Counted from the first letter of the stretch, positions 50,916 through 61,900 are shown. The stretch: DNA of 64,000 bases from Streptomyces sp. DSM 110735 (GCF_016482685.1 NZ_JACYHF010000015.1:92128-156127); one strand, 5' to 3'. Notes: generated from the sequence alone by a model not told the origin. Numbers and translations are program-made.

Positions 50916-52970
50916 CTATCCAGCCAGTTGGGCGGGCAGCGCGGCCGTGTGCGTCACGATCAGACCCGACACCGCACGGGTCAGGGCGACGTACAGCCGC
51001 CGCAGCCCGGTGCGTTCGTCCGGCTCGCCGTCCACCACCGCCCGCGGCTCGTCCAGGACGACGTAGTCGTACTCAAGTCCCTTGGCCAGTGAGGCAGGTA
51101 CGAGGGTCAGCCGGGTCTCGCGGGTGGTCTCCTCGCCGGGCGCGAGGAAGCCGATCCCGGCCGCCGTCAGCGCCTGAGCGAGCGCGGGGACGCGGGCGTC
51201 TGCCGCGATGAGACCGGTCGAGCCCTCGTTGCGCAGCAACTCCTCGCAGGCGGCGATCACTTCGTCCGTGCCCTCGGTCGTACGCACCTCGAAGAAACCG
51301 GGGTTCTCACGCACCGAGGCGACCGGCGTGAGACCGGGTGCGATGTACGGCAGCAGCCGGGAGGCGTACGTGATCACGTCCGTCGGCACACGGAAACCTG
51401 CCGTCAGCTCCTCGATCACGCCGTCCGCCTTGCCGAGATGACCCAGCGCCTCCTCCCAACTCCGCGTCGCCCAGGGCGTGGTGCCCTGCGCGAGGTCGCC
51501 GAGGACGGTCGCGGAACCGGTGGTGCAGCGGCGCCCGACGGCGCGGTACTGCATGGGGGACAGGTCCTGCGCCTCGTCCACCACGACATGGCCGAGCGAG
51601 GACGTGCGCTGGATCAGGTCGGCCGCCTCGTCCACCAACACGGCATCGGCGGCGGACCACTTGGCGGACTTCACGCTGCGCACCGGCTTCGCCCAGAGGA
51701 TCGCCTTCTGCTCGTCCTCGTCCAGGACGCCCGCCGCGTGCTCCGCGAGGAACGCCTCGTCGGTCAGCAGCCGCAGCACCAGCTTCGCCGGATCGACGGG
51801 CGGCCAGAGGGACTTGACCGCCGCCTTGACCGCGCTGTTGCGCGCGACCGCGTCCTGCACCCGGTCGTCCGGCGCCTCACCGGCGCGCTCCATCTGGACC
51901 AGCACCGTGTGCGCGATCCGTTGCGGGAGCGCCTCGCGCGCGGCGCCGTAGCGGATGTCGCGCTCCAGCAACTCACGGACGATCTCCTCCAGTTCGTACG
52001 CCGCGACCCGCCAGCGCCGCGAGCCGCGCACGACGAGCACCTGCTCGGTCGGCATCGTCACGTGCGCGTACAGCGCTCTGCGCAGCACCTCCGCGAGCCG
52101 CGCGTCCCCCTTGATCACCGCCGCGCGGGCGTCGTCGGTGCCGCGTACCTCCACGTGTGCGACCAGGTCGTCCACGGTCGCCTGCTGCACGGTCAACTCA
52201 CCCAGCGCCGGGAGGACTTGCTCGATGTAGTGGAGGAAGGACCGGTTCGGTCCGATCACCAGGGTGCCGGTGCGGGCGAGGCGTTCCCGGTGGGCGTAGA
52301 GCAGATAGGCGACACGGTGCAGACCGACGGCGGTCTTTCCGGTGCCGGGTCCGCCCTGCACACAGACGGTGCCACCGAGCCCGCTGCGGACGATCTCGTC
52401 CTGCTCGGGCTGGATGGTCGCGACGATGTCGCGCATGGGACCGACGCGCGGCCGCTCGATCTCCTGCTGGAGCAGCTTGCTGGTGGCAGTCGCCTCCGCC
52501 GGGTCCGACAGATGCTCGTCCTCGTACGCGGTCAGCTCGCCGCCGGTGTAGCCGAAGCGGCGGCGCAGCGCGATGTCCATCGGGTCCTTCTTGGACGCCC
52601 GGTAGAACGGCTGCGAGACCGGGGCGCGCCAGTCGATGACCATGGGATCGCCGTCGGCGTCGTGCACATGCCGCCGCCCGATGTAGAACTGATCGCCCTC
52701 CGCGCCTTCCGTCCGCTCCACCCCCGGCGCGTGCAGATAGTCCAGCCTGCCGAAGAACAGCGGGGTGTCGCTGAGGTCGGCCAGTGCCTTGATCCGCTCC
52801 TCGATCTGGCGGGCGAGGACCGCCGCGTTGACCCAGTTCGCGGTGACGTCCTTGATGTTCAGCGACTGGGCGTCCTCGCGCATGGCACGCAGGGCGGTAC
52901 GGGACGCGGCGAGGTGGGCGCGCTCGCGGGTCAGGGGGTTGGCGGGTGCGTCGTGGGCGGTCGCGGACAA
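50916..52970 (-). CDS. helD: HelD-type superfamily 1 ATPase, RNA polymerase remodeller
   Basis: A 684-residue UvrD/Rep-like protein. The N-terminal charged helical arm (about 1-65) and a middle region precede the P-loop GGPGTGKT (206-213). Walker B is HVVVDEAQDLSPMQYR, and GFRVPTDV and LAKGLEYDYVVLDEP are SF1 motifs. The arm and domain order resemble HelD, which recycles RNA polymerase and, in the HelR form, displaces rifamycins. I cannot tell the subtypes apart. TTG 52970 has GGAGG eight bases ahead. Confidence 0.85.
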   Translation of the reverse strand: MSATAHDAPANPLTRERAHLAASRTALRAMREDAQSLNIKDVTANWVNAAVLARQIEERIKALADLSDTPLFFGRLDYLHAPGVERTEGAEGDQFYIGRRHVHDADGDPMVIDWRAPVSQPFYRASKKDPMDIALRRRFGYTGGELTAYEDEHLSDPAEATATSKLLQQEIERPRVGPMRDIVATIQPEQDEIVRSGLGGTVCVQGGPGTGKTAVGLHRVAYLLYAHRERLARTGTLVIGPNRSFLHYIEQVLPALGELTVQQATVDDLVAHVEVRGTDDARAAVIKGDARLAEVLRRALYAHVTMPTEQVLVVRGSRRWRVAAYELEEIVRELLERDIRYGAAREALPQRIAHTVLVQMERAGEAPDDRVQDAVARNSAVKAAVKSLWPPVDPAKLVLRLLTDEAFLAEHAAGVLDEDEQKAILWAKPVRSVKSAKWSAADAVLVDEAADLIQRTSSLGHVVVDEAQDLSPMQYRAVGRRCTTGSATVLGDLAQGTTPWATRSWEEALGHLGKADGVIEELTAGFRVPTDVITYASRLLPYIAPGLTPVASVRENPGFFEVRTTEGTDEVIAACEELLRNEGSTGLIAADARVPALAQALTAAGIGFLAPGEETTRETRLTLVPASLAKGLEYDYVVLDEPRAVVDGEPDERTGLRRLYVALTRAVSGLIVTHTAALPAQLAG

Positions 52971-53317
52971 GGGTGTGCCTCCGGAAGGGCCTGCTGCGTG
53001 GCTGTGACGGTGCCGTCCGGTTGCCGTCCGGACGGCGGCGCTCCGAGGTGGAGGCGGGCAAGAGCGGAGATTGTAGAGGGGGTGGTGGGGCGGGTGCCAA
53101 TGGATATGGGGCTGGTCGGGGGCGGGGCTGTGCCCGGTCGGCGCGCGGGGTTCTGGCCGGTGCCGGGTTGCGGGGGAGCCGCGGTGGTGCTTCGACCCCT
53201 AGGGGGCGGAACCCCGAGGGTGGAGGGGGGATCTCCACCCGGAGGTCCAGACGGACGCCGGGAAGACCCACCCGTGAGCCGATACCACTCCGATGGCCGA
53301 AGTCTCACCATGGAGAC
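52971..53317. other. gene-free divergent promoter region
   Basis: 347 bases between the HelD gene and the small plus-strand gene. It holds CCCCTAGGGG (53196-53205) and the overlapping GGGGGCGGAACCCC. No recognisable -10/-35 pair and no clear rifamycin-associated element are visible. No gene is supported. Confidence 0.4.
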
Positions 53318-53512
53318 ATGAGCGCAGCAGCCATCCATCCCGTCCATTCGCTCCAGGCCCGCCCGCCGAACGGCGCCACGGCCCTCGCCGGAGCGTCCCA
53401 CCGCCATCTGCTCGGCGACGCCCTGCGCGCGGTCAAGGTCTACGCGCAGGCCGCCTTCGGCGTGGTGATACTCGGGGAGTACGGCGAGGAGGCGGGCGTC
53501 CACCGCAGATGA
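53318..53512 (+). CDS. small conserved-looking protein beside helicase genes
   Basis: A 64-residue protein with a disordered start and a helix-rich end, LLGDALRAVKVYAQAAFGVVILGEYGEEAGV. I recognise the pattern from other Streptomyces but not its function. A hydrophobic stretch (VYAQAAFGVVIL) could be amphipathic. TGGAG precedes ATG 53318. Confidence 0.65.
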   Translation: MSAAAIHPVHSLQARPPNGATALAGASHRHLLGDALRAVKVYAQAAFGVVILGEYGEEAGVHRR

Positions 53513-53540
53513 CGCCCCGCCCCTTCGAGCCCTCGGGCTC

Positions 53541-55244
53541 CTACCCCTCGGCCGCTTCCTCCGCCGAGGTGCCCGGCGAGTCCGCCGGAGGGTTCTTCGT
53601 GGCCGCGTCCGCGAGGATGTCGTCGGCGTCCACGATCCGGTAGGCGTACCCCTGCTCGGCGAGGAACCGCTGGCGGTGGGCGGCGAAGTCCTGGTCGATG
53701 GTGTCGCGGGCGACGACCGAGTAGAAGTGCGCCCGGTGCCCGTCCGCCTTGGGCCGCAGCACTCGGCCGAGCCGCTGTGCCTCCTCCTGGCGCGAGCCGA
53801 AGGTGCCGGACACCTGGATGGCGACCGTCGCCTCGGGCAGGTCGATGGAGAAGTTGGCGACCTTGGAGACCACGAGCACGCTGATCTCGCCCTCACGGAA
53901 GGCGTCGAAGAGCTTCTCGCGCTGGGCGTTGGAGGTCTCGCCCTTGATCACGGGCGCGTTCAGATGCTCGCCCAGCTCGTCGAGCTGGTCGATGTACTGC
54001 CCGATGACCAGGATCTGCTGCCCGGCGAACTTGCGCACGATCGCCTCGGTGACCTTCCGCTTGGTCGCGGTGGTCGCACAGAAGCGGTACTTCTCCTCGG
54101 TCTCGGCGGTGGCGTAGGCGAGCCGCTCGGAGTCCGTGAGGTTGACGCGGACCTCGACGCAGTCGGCGGGCGCGATGTAGCCCTGCGCCTCGATCTCCTT
54201 CCAGGGCGCGTCGAACCGCTTGGGCCCGATCAGGGAGAACACGTCCGACTCGCGGCCGTCCTCGCGGACCAGCGTCGCGGTCAGTCCGAGCCGCCGCCGC
54301 GCCTGGAGGTCGGCGGTGAACTTGAAGACGGGAGCGGGAAGCAGATGGACCTCGTCGTAGAGGATCAGTCCCCAGTCGCGGGAGTCGAAGAGTTCGAGGT
54401 GGGGGTAGACGCCCTTCCGCCTGGTCGTCAGCACCTGGTAGGTGGCGATGGTGACCGGTCGGATCTCCTTCTTCGTCCCGCTGTACTCACCGATCTCGTC
54501 CTCGGTGAGCGAGGTCCGCCGCACCAGCTCGTGCTTCCACTGCCGGGCGGAGACGGTGTTGGTGACGAGGATCAGCGTGGTCGACTTCGCCTGCGCCATG
54601 GCACCGGCGCCGACCAGCGTCTTTCCGGCACCGCAGGGCAGCACGACGACACCGCTGCCGCCGTGCCAGAAGTTCTCCACCGCCTGCTTCTGGTACGGCC
54701 GGAGCGCCCAGCCGTCCTCGTCCAGGTCGATGGGGTGCGCCTCGCCGTCCACGTACCCCGCGAGGTCCTCGGCCGGCCAGCCCAGCTTGAGCAGCGTCTG
54801 CTTGATCTGGCCGCGCTCGGAGGGGTGCACGGCGACCGTGTCGGGGTCGATGCGGGCGCCGACCAGCGGGGCGATCCGCTTGGACTTCAGCACCTCCTCC
54901 AGGACCGGACGGTCGGTGGTGGAGAGCACCAGCCCGTGCGCGGGGTGCTTGGTCAGGGTGAGCCTGCCGTAGCGGTCCATCGTCTCGGCGATGTCCACCA
55001 GCAGCGCGTGCGGCACCGGGTACCGGCTGAACTGCACCAGCGCGTCCACGACCTGCTCGGCGTCGTGCCCGGCGGCACGCGCGTTCCACAGGCCGAGCGG
55101 CGTGACGCGGTAGGTGTGGATGTGCTCGGGTGCCCGCTCCAGCTCGGCGAAGGGCGCGATGGAGCGACGGCAGTCGTCGGCCCGCTCGTGGTCGACTTCC
55201 AGGAGCAGGGTTTTGTCGGACTGGACGATCAGCGGACCGTTCAC
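53541..55244 (-). CDS. XPB/Ssl2-type superfamily 2 DNA helicase
   Basis: A 567-residue helicase. A damage-recognition-like N-terminal region is followed by Q-region LRPYQKQAVENF, Walker A PCGAGKT (203-209), the DEVH box (297-300), GLTATLVREDG (motif III region) and the C-terminal motif QEEAQRLGRVLRPK (motif VI). This is the bacterial XPB family, which unwinds or translocates on DNA in repair. GTG 55244 follows GGAAGG. It lies 60 bases downstream of a large helicase-associated gene and is probably co-transcribed. Confidence 0.93.
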   Translation of the reverse strand: MNGPLIVQSDKTLLLEVDHERADDCRRSIAPFAELERAPEHIHTYRVTPLGLWNARAAGHDAEQVVDALVQFSRYPVPHALLVDIAETMDRYGRLTLTKHPAHGLVLSTTDRPVLEEVLKSKRIAPLVGARIDPDTVAVHPSERGQIKQTLLKLGWPAEDLAGYVDGEAHPIDLDEDGWALRPYQKQAVENFWHGGSGVVVLPCGAGKTLVGAGAMAQAKSTTLILVTNTVSARQWKHELVRRTSLTEDEIGEYSGTKKEIRPVTIATYQVLTTRRKGVYPHLELFDSRDWGLILYDEVHLLPAPVFKFTADLQARRRLGLTATLVREDGRESDVFSLIGPKRFDAPWKEIEAQGYIAPADCVEVRVNLTDSERLAYATAETEEKYRFCATTATKRKVTEAIVRKFAGQQILVIGQYIDQLDELGEHLNAPVIKGETSNAQREKLFDAFREGEISVLVVSKVANFSIDLPEATVAIQVSGTFGSRQEEAQRLGRVLRPKADGHRAHFYSVVARDTIDQDFAAHRQRFLAEQGYAYRIVDADDILADAATKNPPADSPGTSAEEAAEG

Positions 55245-55304
55245 CTGATGACTTCCTTCCGCACGGCCAAACCTCCAGTGTGCCCGATGCGTGAAGAAAG
55301 CGGG

Positions 55305-57791
55305 TCAGTCCTCCGCCAGCTCGGCCACTCCCGTGATCCGGTGCAGGGCGTAGGTGCGGACCTCGTCGGCCGTGTGGTCGTAGGCGGTCACGAAGCCGCC
55401 CTCGACGCGGACGGGGGCGACGACGCGCTGGCTGGCGGCGCCCTCGGCGTTGACGTAGCCGATCCACACGGCGTCGCCGGTCAGGACGGCTGCCTGCAGG
55501 GTGGCCAGGGTGTCGGCGGGGCTGGTGCGGGGCAGCTCGCCGCCGGTGAGTTCGGTGCCGGTGCTCTTGCGCGGGGCGGTCGCGGCCAGGTCGCCCGCGC
55601 GGATCGCGCGGATCGCCGCCGTCAGCAGCGTGGCGTCGGGCGGCGGCGGACCGTCCGGCACCGGCTCGGGCGCGGTGCGCGGCGGGGTGCGGTGGGCGTC
55701 CGCGCGGGCGATCAGCACATCGCCCTCGGCGGACTCGGCGGCGGGGGCGTACCCCATCGACCGCAGCCCCTCCAGCAGCGTGGCGGGGTCGCACGGGGCG
55801 GCGAGCACGGTCGGGGCGAGGCGGCGCAGGCGCAGGGCGGCGGCGCGCTTGTCGGCCAGGATCTCGTTGAGCACGGCGTCGTCGTCGCAGCGGACGTAGG
55901 ACGAGGCGGCGCCGACCCGGAGGTGGCCGTGGCGGCGGGCCACGTCGTCGATCAGATAGGCGAGCGGCTGCGGGACGGGGGTGCGGGAGTGTTCGGCGAG
56001 GAAGGCGTGCAGGTCAGCGGCGGTCTGCCCGGCGTCCAGGGCGCGGCGCACCGAGCCGGGGGTGAAGCGGTACACGGTCGCGCCGCCCTTGGACTCCACG
56101 TCCGCGAGCACCCCGAGCACGTCCGCGAGAGGGCGCCGCAGCGGGCCGGGCGCCACCGCCGTCAGGTCCGCCTGGAGCAGCACGTGGTCGAGGGGTTCGG
56201 GAAGGAGCGGGGCGAGCAGCCGGGCGGCGGCAGCGGTGGCGGTGGCCAGTTCGGCGGGGGAGAGGAGGTCGGGGGCGGTGGCGGACCCGGAGTCGTCCGC
56301 CGCGTCCACCGGTCCGAGCAGGGCGCGGCCCTGGGCGGAGAGGGCGCCCCGGCCCGTGACGCCGAGGGATTCGGACTCGGTGAGGGTCCAGCGGGCGAGC
56401 CGGGTGCGCAGGTCCTCGGTGCTGTCGCGCTGCGGTCCGCGCAGGGGGCGTTCCCAGCTCAGCCTTGCGAGCACCGCCTCGGCGGAGGGGGCGCCGCCCT
56501 CCGGGAGCCCGGCGAGCAGGGTCAGCACCCGGTGCCGTACCTCGGGCGCTGCCGAGCGGTCGAGACCCGGGCCGAGCGCGGAGAGCGTGCGGTCCTTGGC
56601 GTCCCGCCCGCCGATCAGCCCCGCCGTGCGGGTGGCCGTCAGCCAGGTCCCGGCGAGATGGGCCCAGCGCTCGGCGGGGGGCCGTTCCAGCCAGGTGTCG
56701 TAGCCGGGGGTGGGGGCGTAGCGCTCGTCGGCCTCGCCGTCGGAGGCGAGGAGACCGGCGGCATACGCCAGTTCGATCCAGAAGGCGGCGACGGGCTCGG
56801 ACAGGTCCAGGGCGACGGCGGTCCGCTTGAGGTCGCGCACGCTCAGTCCGCCCGCGCGCAGGACGGCGGGACCGCCCTGGTTCCAGGACTTCAGCAGCTC
56901 CTCGACGGTGGCGAGGGCGGTGAACGCCTGTCCGGCGGCGGTGGCGTCGACGACCTGCGGGCTGTGCACGGCGGACGGTTCGACGGCGGGCGGCAGCGGT
57001 TCGGGCGCCCGGTGCGCGCGACCTCCGCGCAGATGCAGGGCGACCTCACGCGGCAGGACGACGGTGCCGGGCGCGGTCGGCAGCAGCAGCCCCCGGTCGA
57101 GCAGCCAGCGCAGATGGGCGGCCGGATCGGCGGTGACCTGGCCGTACGGCGGTCCCCACATCAGCCGGGACAGCACCTCGCGGGCGGCTTCCGGGGCGCC
57201 GTCGAGCAGCTCGGTCATCTTCTCGCGGTCGGTGAACAGGGCGGTCAGCGCGGTGACGGCGGACACCGAGTCATGGGTGGAGCGGAGCCCGGCTCTGGCG
57301 ACGATCTCCTGCATCCGCCCCGGCGACATGCCCGAGGTGGCCTCCCGCACGGTCGGTCCGAGCCCGGTCGGGGAGGGGTGCTGGGCGGAGGGGGCGAGCA
57401 GTTCGCGGGCGGTGCGCACCAGCCGCAGCCGGTCGTCCTCGCCCCAGACCAGCGCCTGCTCGCGCAGGGCGGCGACGGTGCGGGGCAGCGCGGCGGCGAC
57501 GGACTCGTCCCCGTCGTCCCCGGCGAGCAGCCCGAGCAGCGTGTCGTACGGCGCCGGGTCCGGGGCGACGGCCAGCGCCTGCGCGGTCTGGAGGGCGAAC
57601 CGGTCCAGCCGTTCCAGGGCGCGCAGCACCGAGGCGCGGGTGCCGGCGCGGGTGGCCAACTGGGTGAGGTCGCTGGGCACGGGCGTGATGAGGTCGGGTC
57701 GGCCGCGCAGCAGCGCGGCCAGCGAGGCGTCGTCCCGCGCGCGGAGTGCCTCCGCGAGGGACCGGGGGGATGAGGGGGCCTCGGGGCTCAT
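55305..57791 (-). CDS. helicase-associated protein, partner of XPB
   Basis: An 828-residue protein of the family annotated as helicase-associated or XPB/Ssl2-like helicase C-terminal domain. I see no Walker A motif. The N-terminal half is helical with winged-helix-like segments (LAEALRARDDASLAALL, LTQLATRAGTRASVLRALERL). The C-terminal end (YAGDAVWIGYVNAEG-like and VRTYALHRITGVAEL) is a WYL-like beta domain. Co-occurrence with XPB suggests a joint DNA repair role. ATG 57791 preferred; GTG 57800 also possible. Confidence 0.8.
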   Translation of the reverse strand: MSPEAPSSPRSLAEALRARDDASLAALLRGRPDLITPVPSDLTQLATRAGTRASVLRALERLDRFALQTAQALAVAPDPAPYDTLLGLLAGDDGDESVAAALPRTVAALREQALVWGEDDRLRLVRTARELLAPSAQHPSPTGLGPTVREATSGMSPGRMQEIVARAGLRSTHDSVSAVTALTALFTDREKMTELLDGAPEAAREVLSRLMWGPPYGQVTADPAAHLRWLLDRGLLLPTAPGTVVLPREVALHLRGGRAHRAPEPLPPAVEPSAVHSPQVVDATAAGQAFTALATVEELLKSWNQGGPAVLRAGGLSVRDLKRTAVALDLSEPVAAFWIELAYAAGLLASDGEADERYAPTPGYDTWLERPPAERWAHLAGTWLTATRTAGLIGGRDAKDRTLSALGPGLDRSAAPEVRHRVLTLLAGLPEGGAPSAEAVLARLSWERPLRGPQRDSTEDLRTRLARWTLTESESLGVTGRGALSAQGRALLGPVDAADDSGSATAPDLLSPAELATATAAAARLLAPLLPEPLDHVLLQADLTAVAPGPLRRPLADVLGVLADVESKGGATVYRFTPGSVRRALDAGQTAADLHAFLAEHSRTPVPQPLAYLIDDVARRHGHLRVGAASSYVRCDDDAVLNEILADKRAAALRLRRLAPTVLAAPCDPATLLEGLRSMGYAPAAESAEGDVLIARADAHRTPPRTAPEPVPDGPPPPDATLLTAAIRAIRAGDLAATAPRKSTGTELTGGELPRTSPADTLATLQAAVLTGDAVWIGYVNAEGAASQRVVAPVRVEGGFVTAYDHTADEVRTYALHRITGVAELAED

Positions 57792-57929
57792 CTGACCCAC
57801 GGTAGCGGCTGCGGTGCCGCCTGGCTGCGGCCCCCCGGCACCGTGCCCGAGCCGGTACGTCCCGGTGGGCGCCGCTCTGCGCTACCTTCCTCACGGGGTT
57901 TCACCGCCGTTGGCCCCGGAGGGGTTCCG

Positions 57930-58919
57930 TTGGGGATCGAGAGCGACCAGGTCGTCTACGAGTATCTGAGCCGCGTCGGAGACGTCGCGCAGCAGCGGCA
58001 GTTGCCGTCCGCGACGCGGATGCGGCTGGTGTCCGAACTGCGCAACGAGATCGACCGGCACCGGGCGAGGACGACGGTGGACTCGCCCGCCGCCGTCCGC
58101 CGCATCCTGGACCGGCTCGGCAGCCCGGACGAGGTGGTGGCATCGGCGGGCGGCGCCGGGAGTGTCCCGCAGGGTCCCGCCACGGCGGTCCCGCCCCAGC
58201 GCGACCCGGACCCGGAGCCGCCGAAGCGTCCGAAGGGGCTGAAGTCCCTGCGCGGCACGTTCCCCGGACCGCGCCCGTCCGCCCCCGAGGCACCCCCGCC
58301 CCGGCCGCAGGTCCCCTCCCCGCCCCACCTCGCGTCGGCCGACGAACTCGGCGGCTCCGTCACCCGCCCGGACTGGTGGCGCGTCGACAACAGCCCCTTC
58401 GGCGCGGCGGCGGCCGACTCCGTACCCGGCTTCGTCGGCGGCGTGGAGATCCCCGAGCTGCTGAGGCGCCCCCCGAAGGAGCCGGAACCCGAGCCCGAGC
58501 CGATCGTCGAGGACGCCGCCCTCGACCCGGAGCCCGCGCCCCGCGCCCGCTTCCTCCGCCTGCTCCCGCGCCGCCGGACCACCGGCTGGACCAATCCCCT
58601 CCTGCTGCTCGCGGCGGCAGCCCTCGTCGCCGGTGCCGTCCTCGGCAACTGGTTCGTCCTGATCCTCGGCTGGCTCATCGCCTACGGCTCCCGCCGCCTC
58701 ACCCCCGCCGAGACCAAATGGGCCGTCATGGTCATCCCCGCCCTCTCCGCCGCCACCGGCGTCCTCTGGCTCTGGGGTCGCACCACCGGCCACTGGGGCA
58801 CCCCCCTCCCCTCCGACCACCTGTCCACCGCCATCACGGCGACGTGGCCGTGGGTGGTGCGGGGGGCGGCGGTGGCGTCGGCGGTGTTCCTGCTGTGGCG
58901 GTCGCAGCGGCAGCGTTAG
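57930..58919 (+). CDS. membrane protein with HAAS/DUF1700-like N-terminus
   Basis: A 329-residue protein. Residues 1-70 form a helical HAAS/DUF1700-like domain (VYEYLSRVGDVAQQRQL, RLVSELRNEIDRHR, RILDRLGSPDEVV). A long Pro-rich linker with charged residues follows, and then four membrane helices (LLLLAAAALVAGAVLGNWF, LILGWLIAYGS, MVIPALSAATGVLWLWG, WVVRGAAVASAVFLLW). TTG 57930 follows GGAGGGG. HAAS domains often work with PadR regulators, but none is adjacent. Function unknown. Confidence 0.75.
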   Translation: MGIESDQVVYEYLSRVGDVAQQRQLPSATRMRLVSELRNEIDRHRARTTVDSPAAVRRILDRLGSPDEVVASAGGAGSVPQGPATAVPPQRDPDPEPPKRPKGLKSLRGTFPGPRPSAPEAPPPRPQVPSPPHLASADELGGSVTRPDWWRVDNSPFGAAAADSVPGFVGGVEIPELLRRPPKEPEPEPEPIVEDAALDPEPAPRARFLRLLPRRRTTGWTNPLLLLAAAALVAGAVLGNWFVLILGWLIAYGSRRLTPAETKWAVMVIPALSAATGVLWLWGRTTGHWGTPLPSDHLSTAITATWPWVVRGAAVASAVFLLWRSQRQR

Positions 58920-61900
58920 GGAGCGGCGGCGTCAGGGGGTGAGGAGGTGAGGAGGTCGCGCAGGGCGTGAGCCTTCGCCAGGTTCGGCGCGAAGGCGTCG
59001 GGATGCCGTGCGGCCAGGTTCTCGTAGATCCGCACGACACGGCCGATGGCGCTCAGCGCTTCCGGCAGACGTCCGGCGTGAGCCAGGTGGATCGACAGGT
59101 TGTTCAGCGACATGGCGAGGTCGGGCAGATAGGCGTCCGGCTGCCGTGCGGCCAGTTTCTCGCGGATCTCCGCGGCGCGGGCGCAGGCAGGCAACGCCTC
59201 CTCCCGCAGTCCCAGAATGATCAGATGACTCGCCTGGTTGTTCAGCGTTCGCGCGAGGTCGGGCAGAAAGGTGTCGGGCTGCTCCGCGGCCAGCTCCTCC
59301 AGGATCTCGGCGGCGCGCGTGATCGAGTCCAGTGCTTCCGCGTCCCGGCCCACGCGTGCCAGATCGTTCGCCTGGTTGTTCAGTGACGTGGCGAGGGCGG
59401 GCAGGAAGACGTCCGGCTGCTCCGCGGCCAGTTTCTCGCGGATGCCGATCGCGCGATTGCCCGCGATCACCGCTTCCTGCGGTCGTTCCACGGCGGACAG
59501 ACGGATCGCCAGGTTGGCCAGTGACGTGGCGAGGTCGGGCAGGAAGGCGTCGGGATGCCGTGCGTCCAGCTCCTCCAGAATCTCCACGGCGCGTGCGCTG
59601 CATGAGAGCGCCTCGGCCGGTCGCCGCAGTCTGTCCAGGTGGTTCGACTGGTTGTTCAGAGAGACCGTCAAGTGGGCGAGGAACGCGTCGGGTTGCCGCG
59701 CGGCCAGCTTCTCGTGGATCTCGACGGCGCGGGTACTGGCCGTCAGGGCTTCGTCCAGTCGCCCCAGATCGGCCAGGTGGTTCGACTGGTTGCTCAGTGA
59801 GTCGGCGAGGTCGGAAAGGTAGGTCTCGGGCTGCTGCGCGGCCAGGCTCTCGCGAAGGTCGACGGCGCGGGTGATGGCGGTGAGCGCCTCGTCCAGGCGT
59901 CCCAGCTCGGACAGATGACCCGCCCGGTTGTGCAGCGATGTCGCGAGACGGGGGAGATGGGCGTCGGGCCGCATCCTGGCCAGTGCTTCGGCGATGCCCA
60001 GCGCGCGACCGCTGATGGTGAGCGCCTCCTCGCGCCGTTCGAGACCGGCCAGGTGTGTCGAGAGGGAGTTCAGCGAGGCGGCGAGAAAGGGCAGGAAGAT
60101 TTCGGGCCGTTGCCCGGCGAGCTCCTCGTATGCCTTGCAGGCACGGGCGCCGGCTTTCAGGGCTTCCTTTCTCCGGCCGAGCTGTGCCAGGTGACGGGCG
60201 TGGTTGTTCAGACAGCCGGCGAGTTCGGACAGTGAGGCGTCCGGCTGCTCGGCGGTGAGGGATTCGCGGATCTCCAGGGCGCGTGTGCTGACCGCCAGGG
60301 CCTCCTCCCACCGTCCCAGCTCGGCGAGGTGGTTCGACCGGTTGGTCAGAGAGGTGGCGAGGGCGGGGAGGAACACGCCGGGCCACTCCTCGTCGAGCGC
60401 CTCCTGCATCTGTACGGCGCGGGTACTGGCGGCCAGCGCCTCTTCCCGTCGCCCCAGTCCGGCCAGACGCACCGAGTGGTTGTTCAGCATGCCGGCGAGC
60501 AGGGGCAGGTCGGGGTCCTCGCTGTCGTGGTGCCCCGTCAGGACCGTGCTGAGTTCCGCGGCCCACGCGTCGAGGGCGAGACTGGTGAGCGGCAGCCGGT
60601 CGCTGAGTTCGTGCAGCAGACGGACGTTCCGCGTGGTGCGGACGAGACGGGTCAGCGCGGTGATCAGCGGACCGGGCCGCGCGGAGCGCTGCGCGGTGAG
60701 CATGGCGACGGGGGCGAGTTTCTCCGGTGCCGCGGCGAGCGCGCCGCAGAGGACCGTGTTCACCGCTTCGTGGTGGCGCGGATGCTGAGCCGTGCGCGCC
60801 AGGACCGTGAGCGCCTGCGCCGCCTGTCTCACCGTCAGCGTCGTCAGCACGCGCGTGAACAGCGCGGGCTCGCAGCTCAGTTCGGCTCCCACGTGGTACT
60901 CGGCGAGCCGGTCGGGCTGAAGGCTGCCCCAGACCGAGTCCGTCGGCGTGGGATAGAGGTCCGCCAGCCAGGTGGCCAGGGCGCCGCGGACCGCTGCCGC
61001 GCTCTCGTCGGCCAGTCCGGGCAGTTGGGAGAGCAGGGTCCGCGCCTCGTCGCGGTCGGCCGCCGGGGCCAGACAGGACAGGGCGACGGCGAGTGCGCGG
61101 GTCTCGGGTCCGGTGCGCTCGCCGGTCAGGGCGCGTTCGGGACTGTCGGCGGTGTCGTCCCAGTACTTGTGCTCGTGGCCCAGCAGCCGTCCTTCGAGCG
61201 GGACCGTCCTGGCGTTCTCCCGGGACCGCGGGGTGTCCGGATCGAGCAGGGACAGCAGCGCCGCCATCTGGAGGGACAGCGGGTTGTCGAACTCGGCCGC
61301 GGTGAGCGGCGGCGCCGTGGTCGCGGTCCACTCCGTCGCGGGGGACAGACGGCGCAGCCGGGCGGCGAAGTCGGCGACGGCGCACGCGTAGGCGGCGGCG
61401 CGGTCCTGCCGCGTACGGTGCAGGGCGGGTACGGGCGTGACCACGGCGGTGGCCAGCGCGTGGCCGTGCGGATGCTCCGTGGCGCGGGTCCACCACTCGC
61501 CCGCCGCGCGGGCCAGGGCCACGACGCGCACCGGACGGGTGGTCCGGCCGTGGTCCACCGCCTCCAGCAGGGCGTGGAGCTGCCGGGTACGGGTCTCGGC
61601 GTAGTCGACCACCACCAGGAGGGGACGGCGCACCTGGGAGAGGGCGTCCAGCCGTACCGTCGCATCGGGCGTCAGCCGGATCGCCGTCCAGCCCCGGGCG
61701 GTCATACGCAGAGCGAGTTCGGCGGCCAGCCGGGTCTTTCCCGTGCCACCCGCGCCGGTCAGCAGGCGTACCCGCACCGGGGTCGTCTCCCAGGACCACG
61801 GGTCCGCGGACGGGGCGGTCGGCTGCGCCAGGCACCAGTCCGTCAGGTCCCCCAGCAGTTCCTCCCGGCCCATGAAGGACACCACCGCCTGCTCCGGCCG

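Noticed and set aside
52971..53317. Rifamycin-associated element upstream of the HelD gene
   Set aside because: CCCCTAGGGG and a nearby GGGGGCGGAACCCC are present, but I cannot match them to the known element with confidence.
53676..57773. Very long open frame (1365 codons) on the plus strand opposite the two helicase genes
   Set aside because: It is Gly/Val/Arg-rich, lacks any family motif, and mirrors the codon bias of the well-supported XPB and helicase-associated genes on the other strand.
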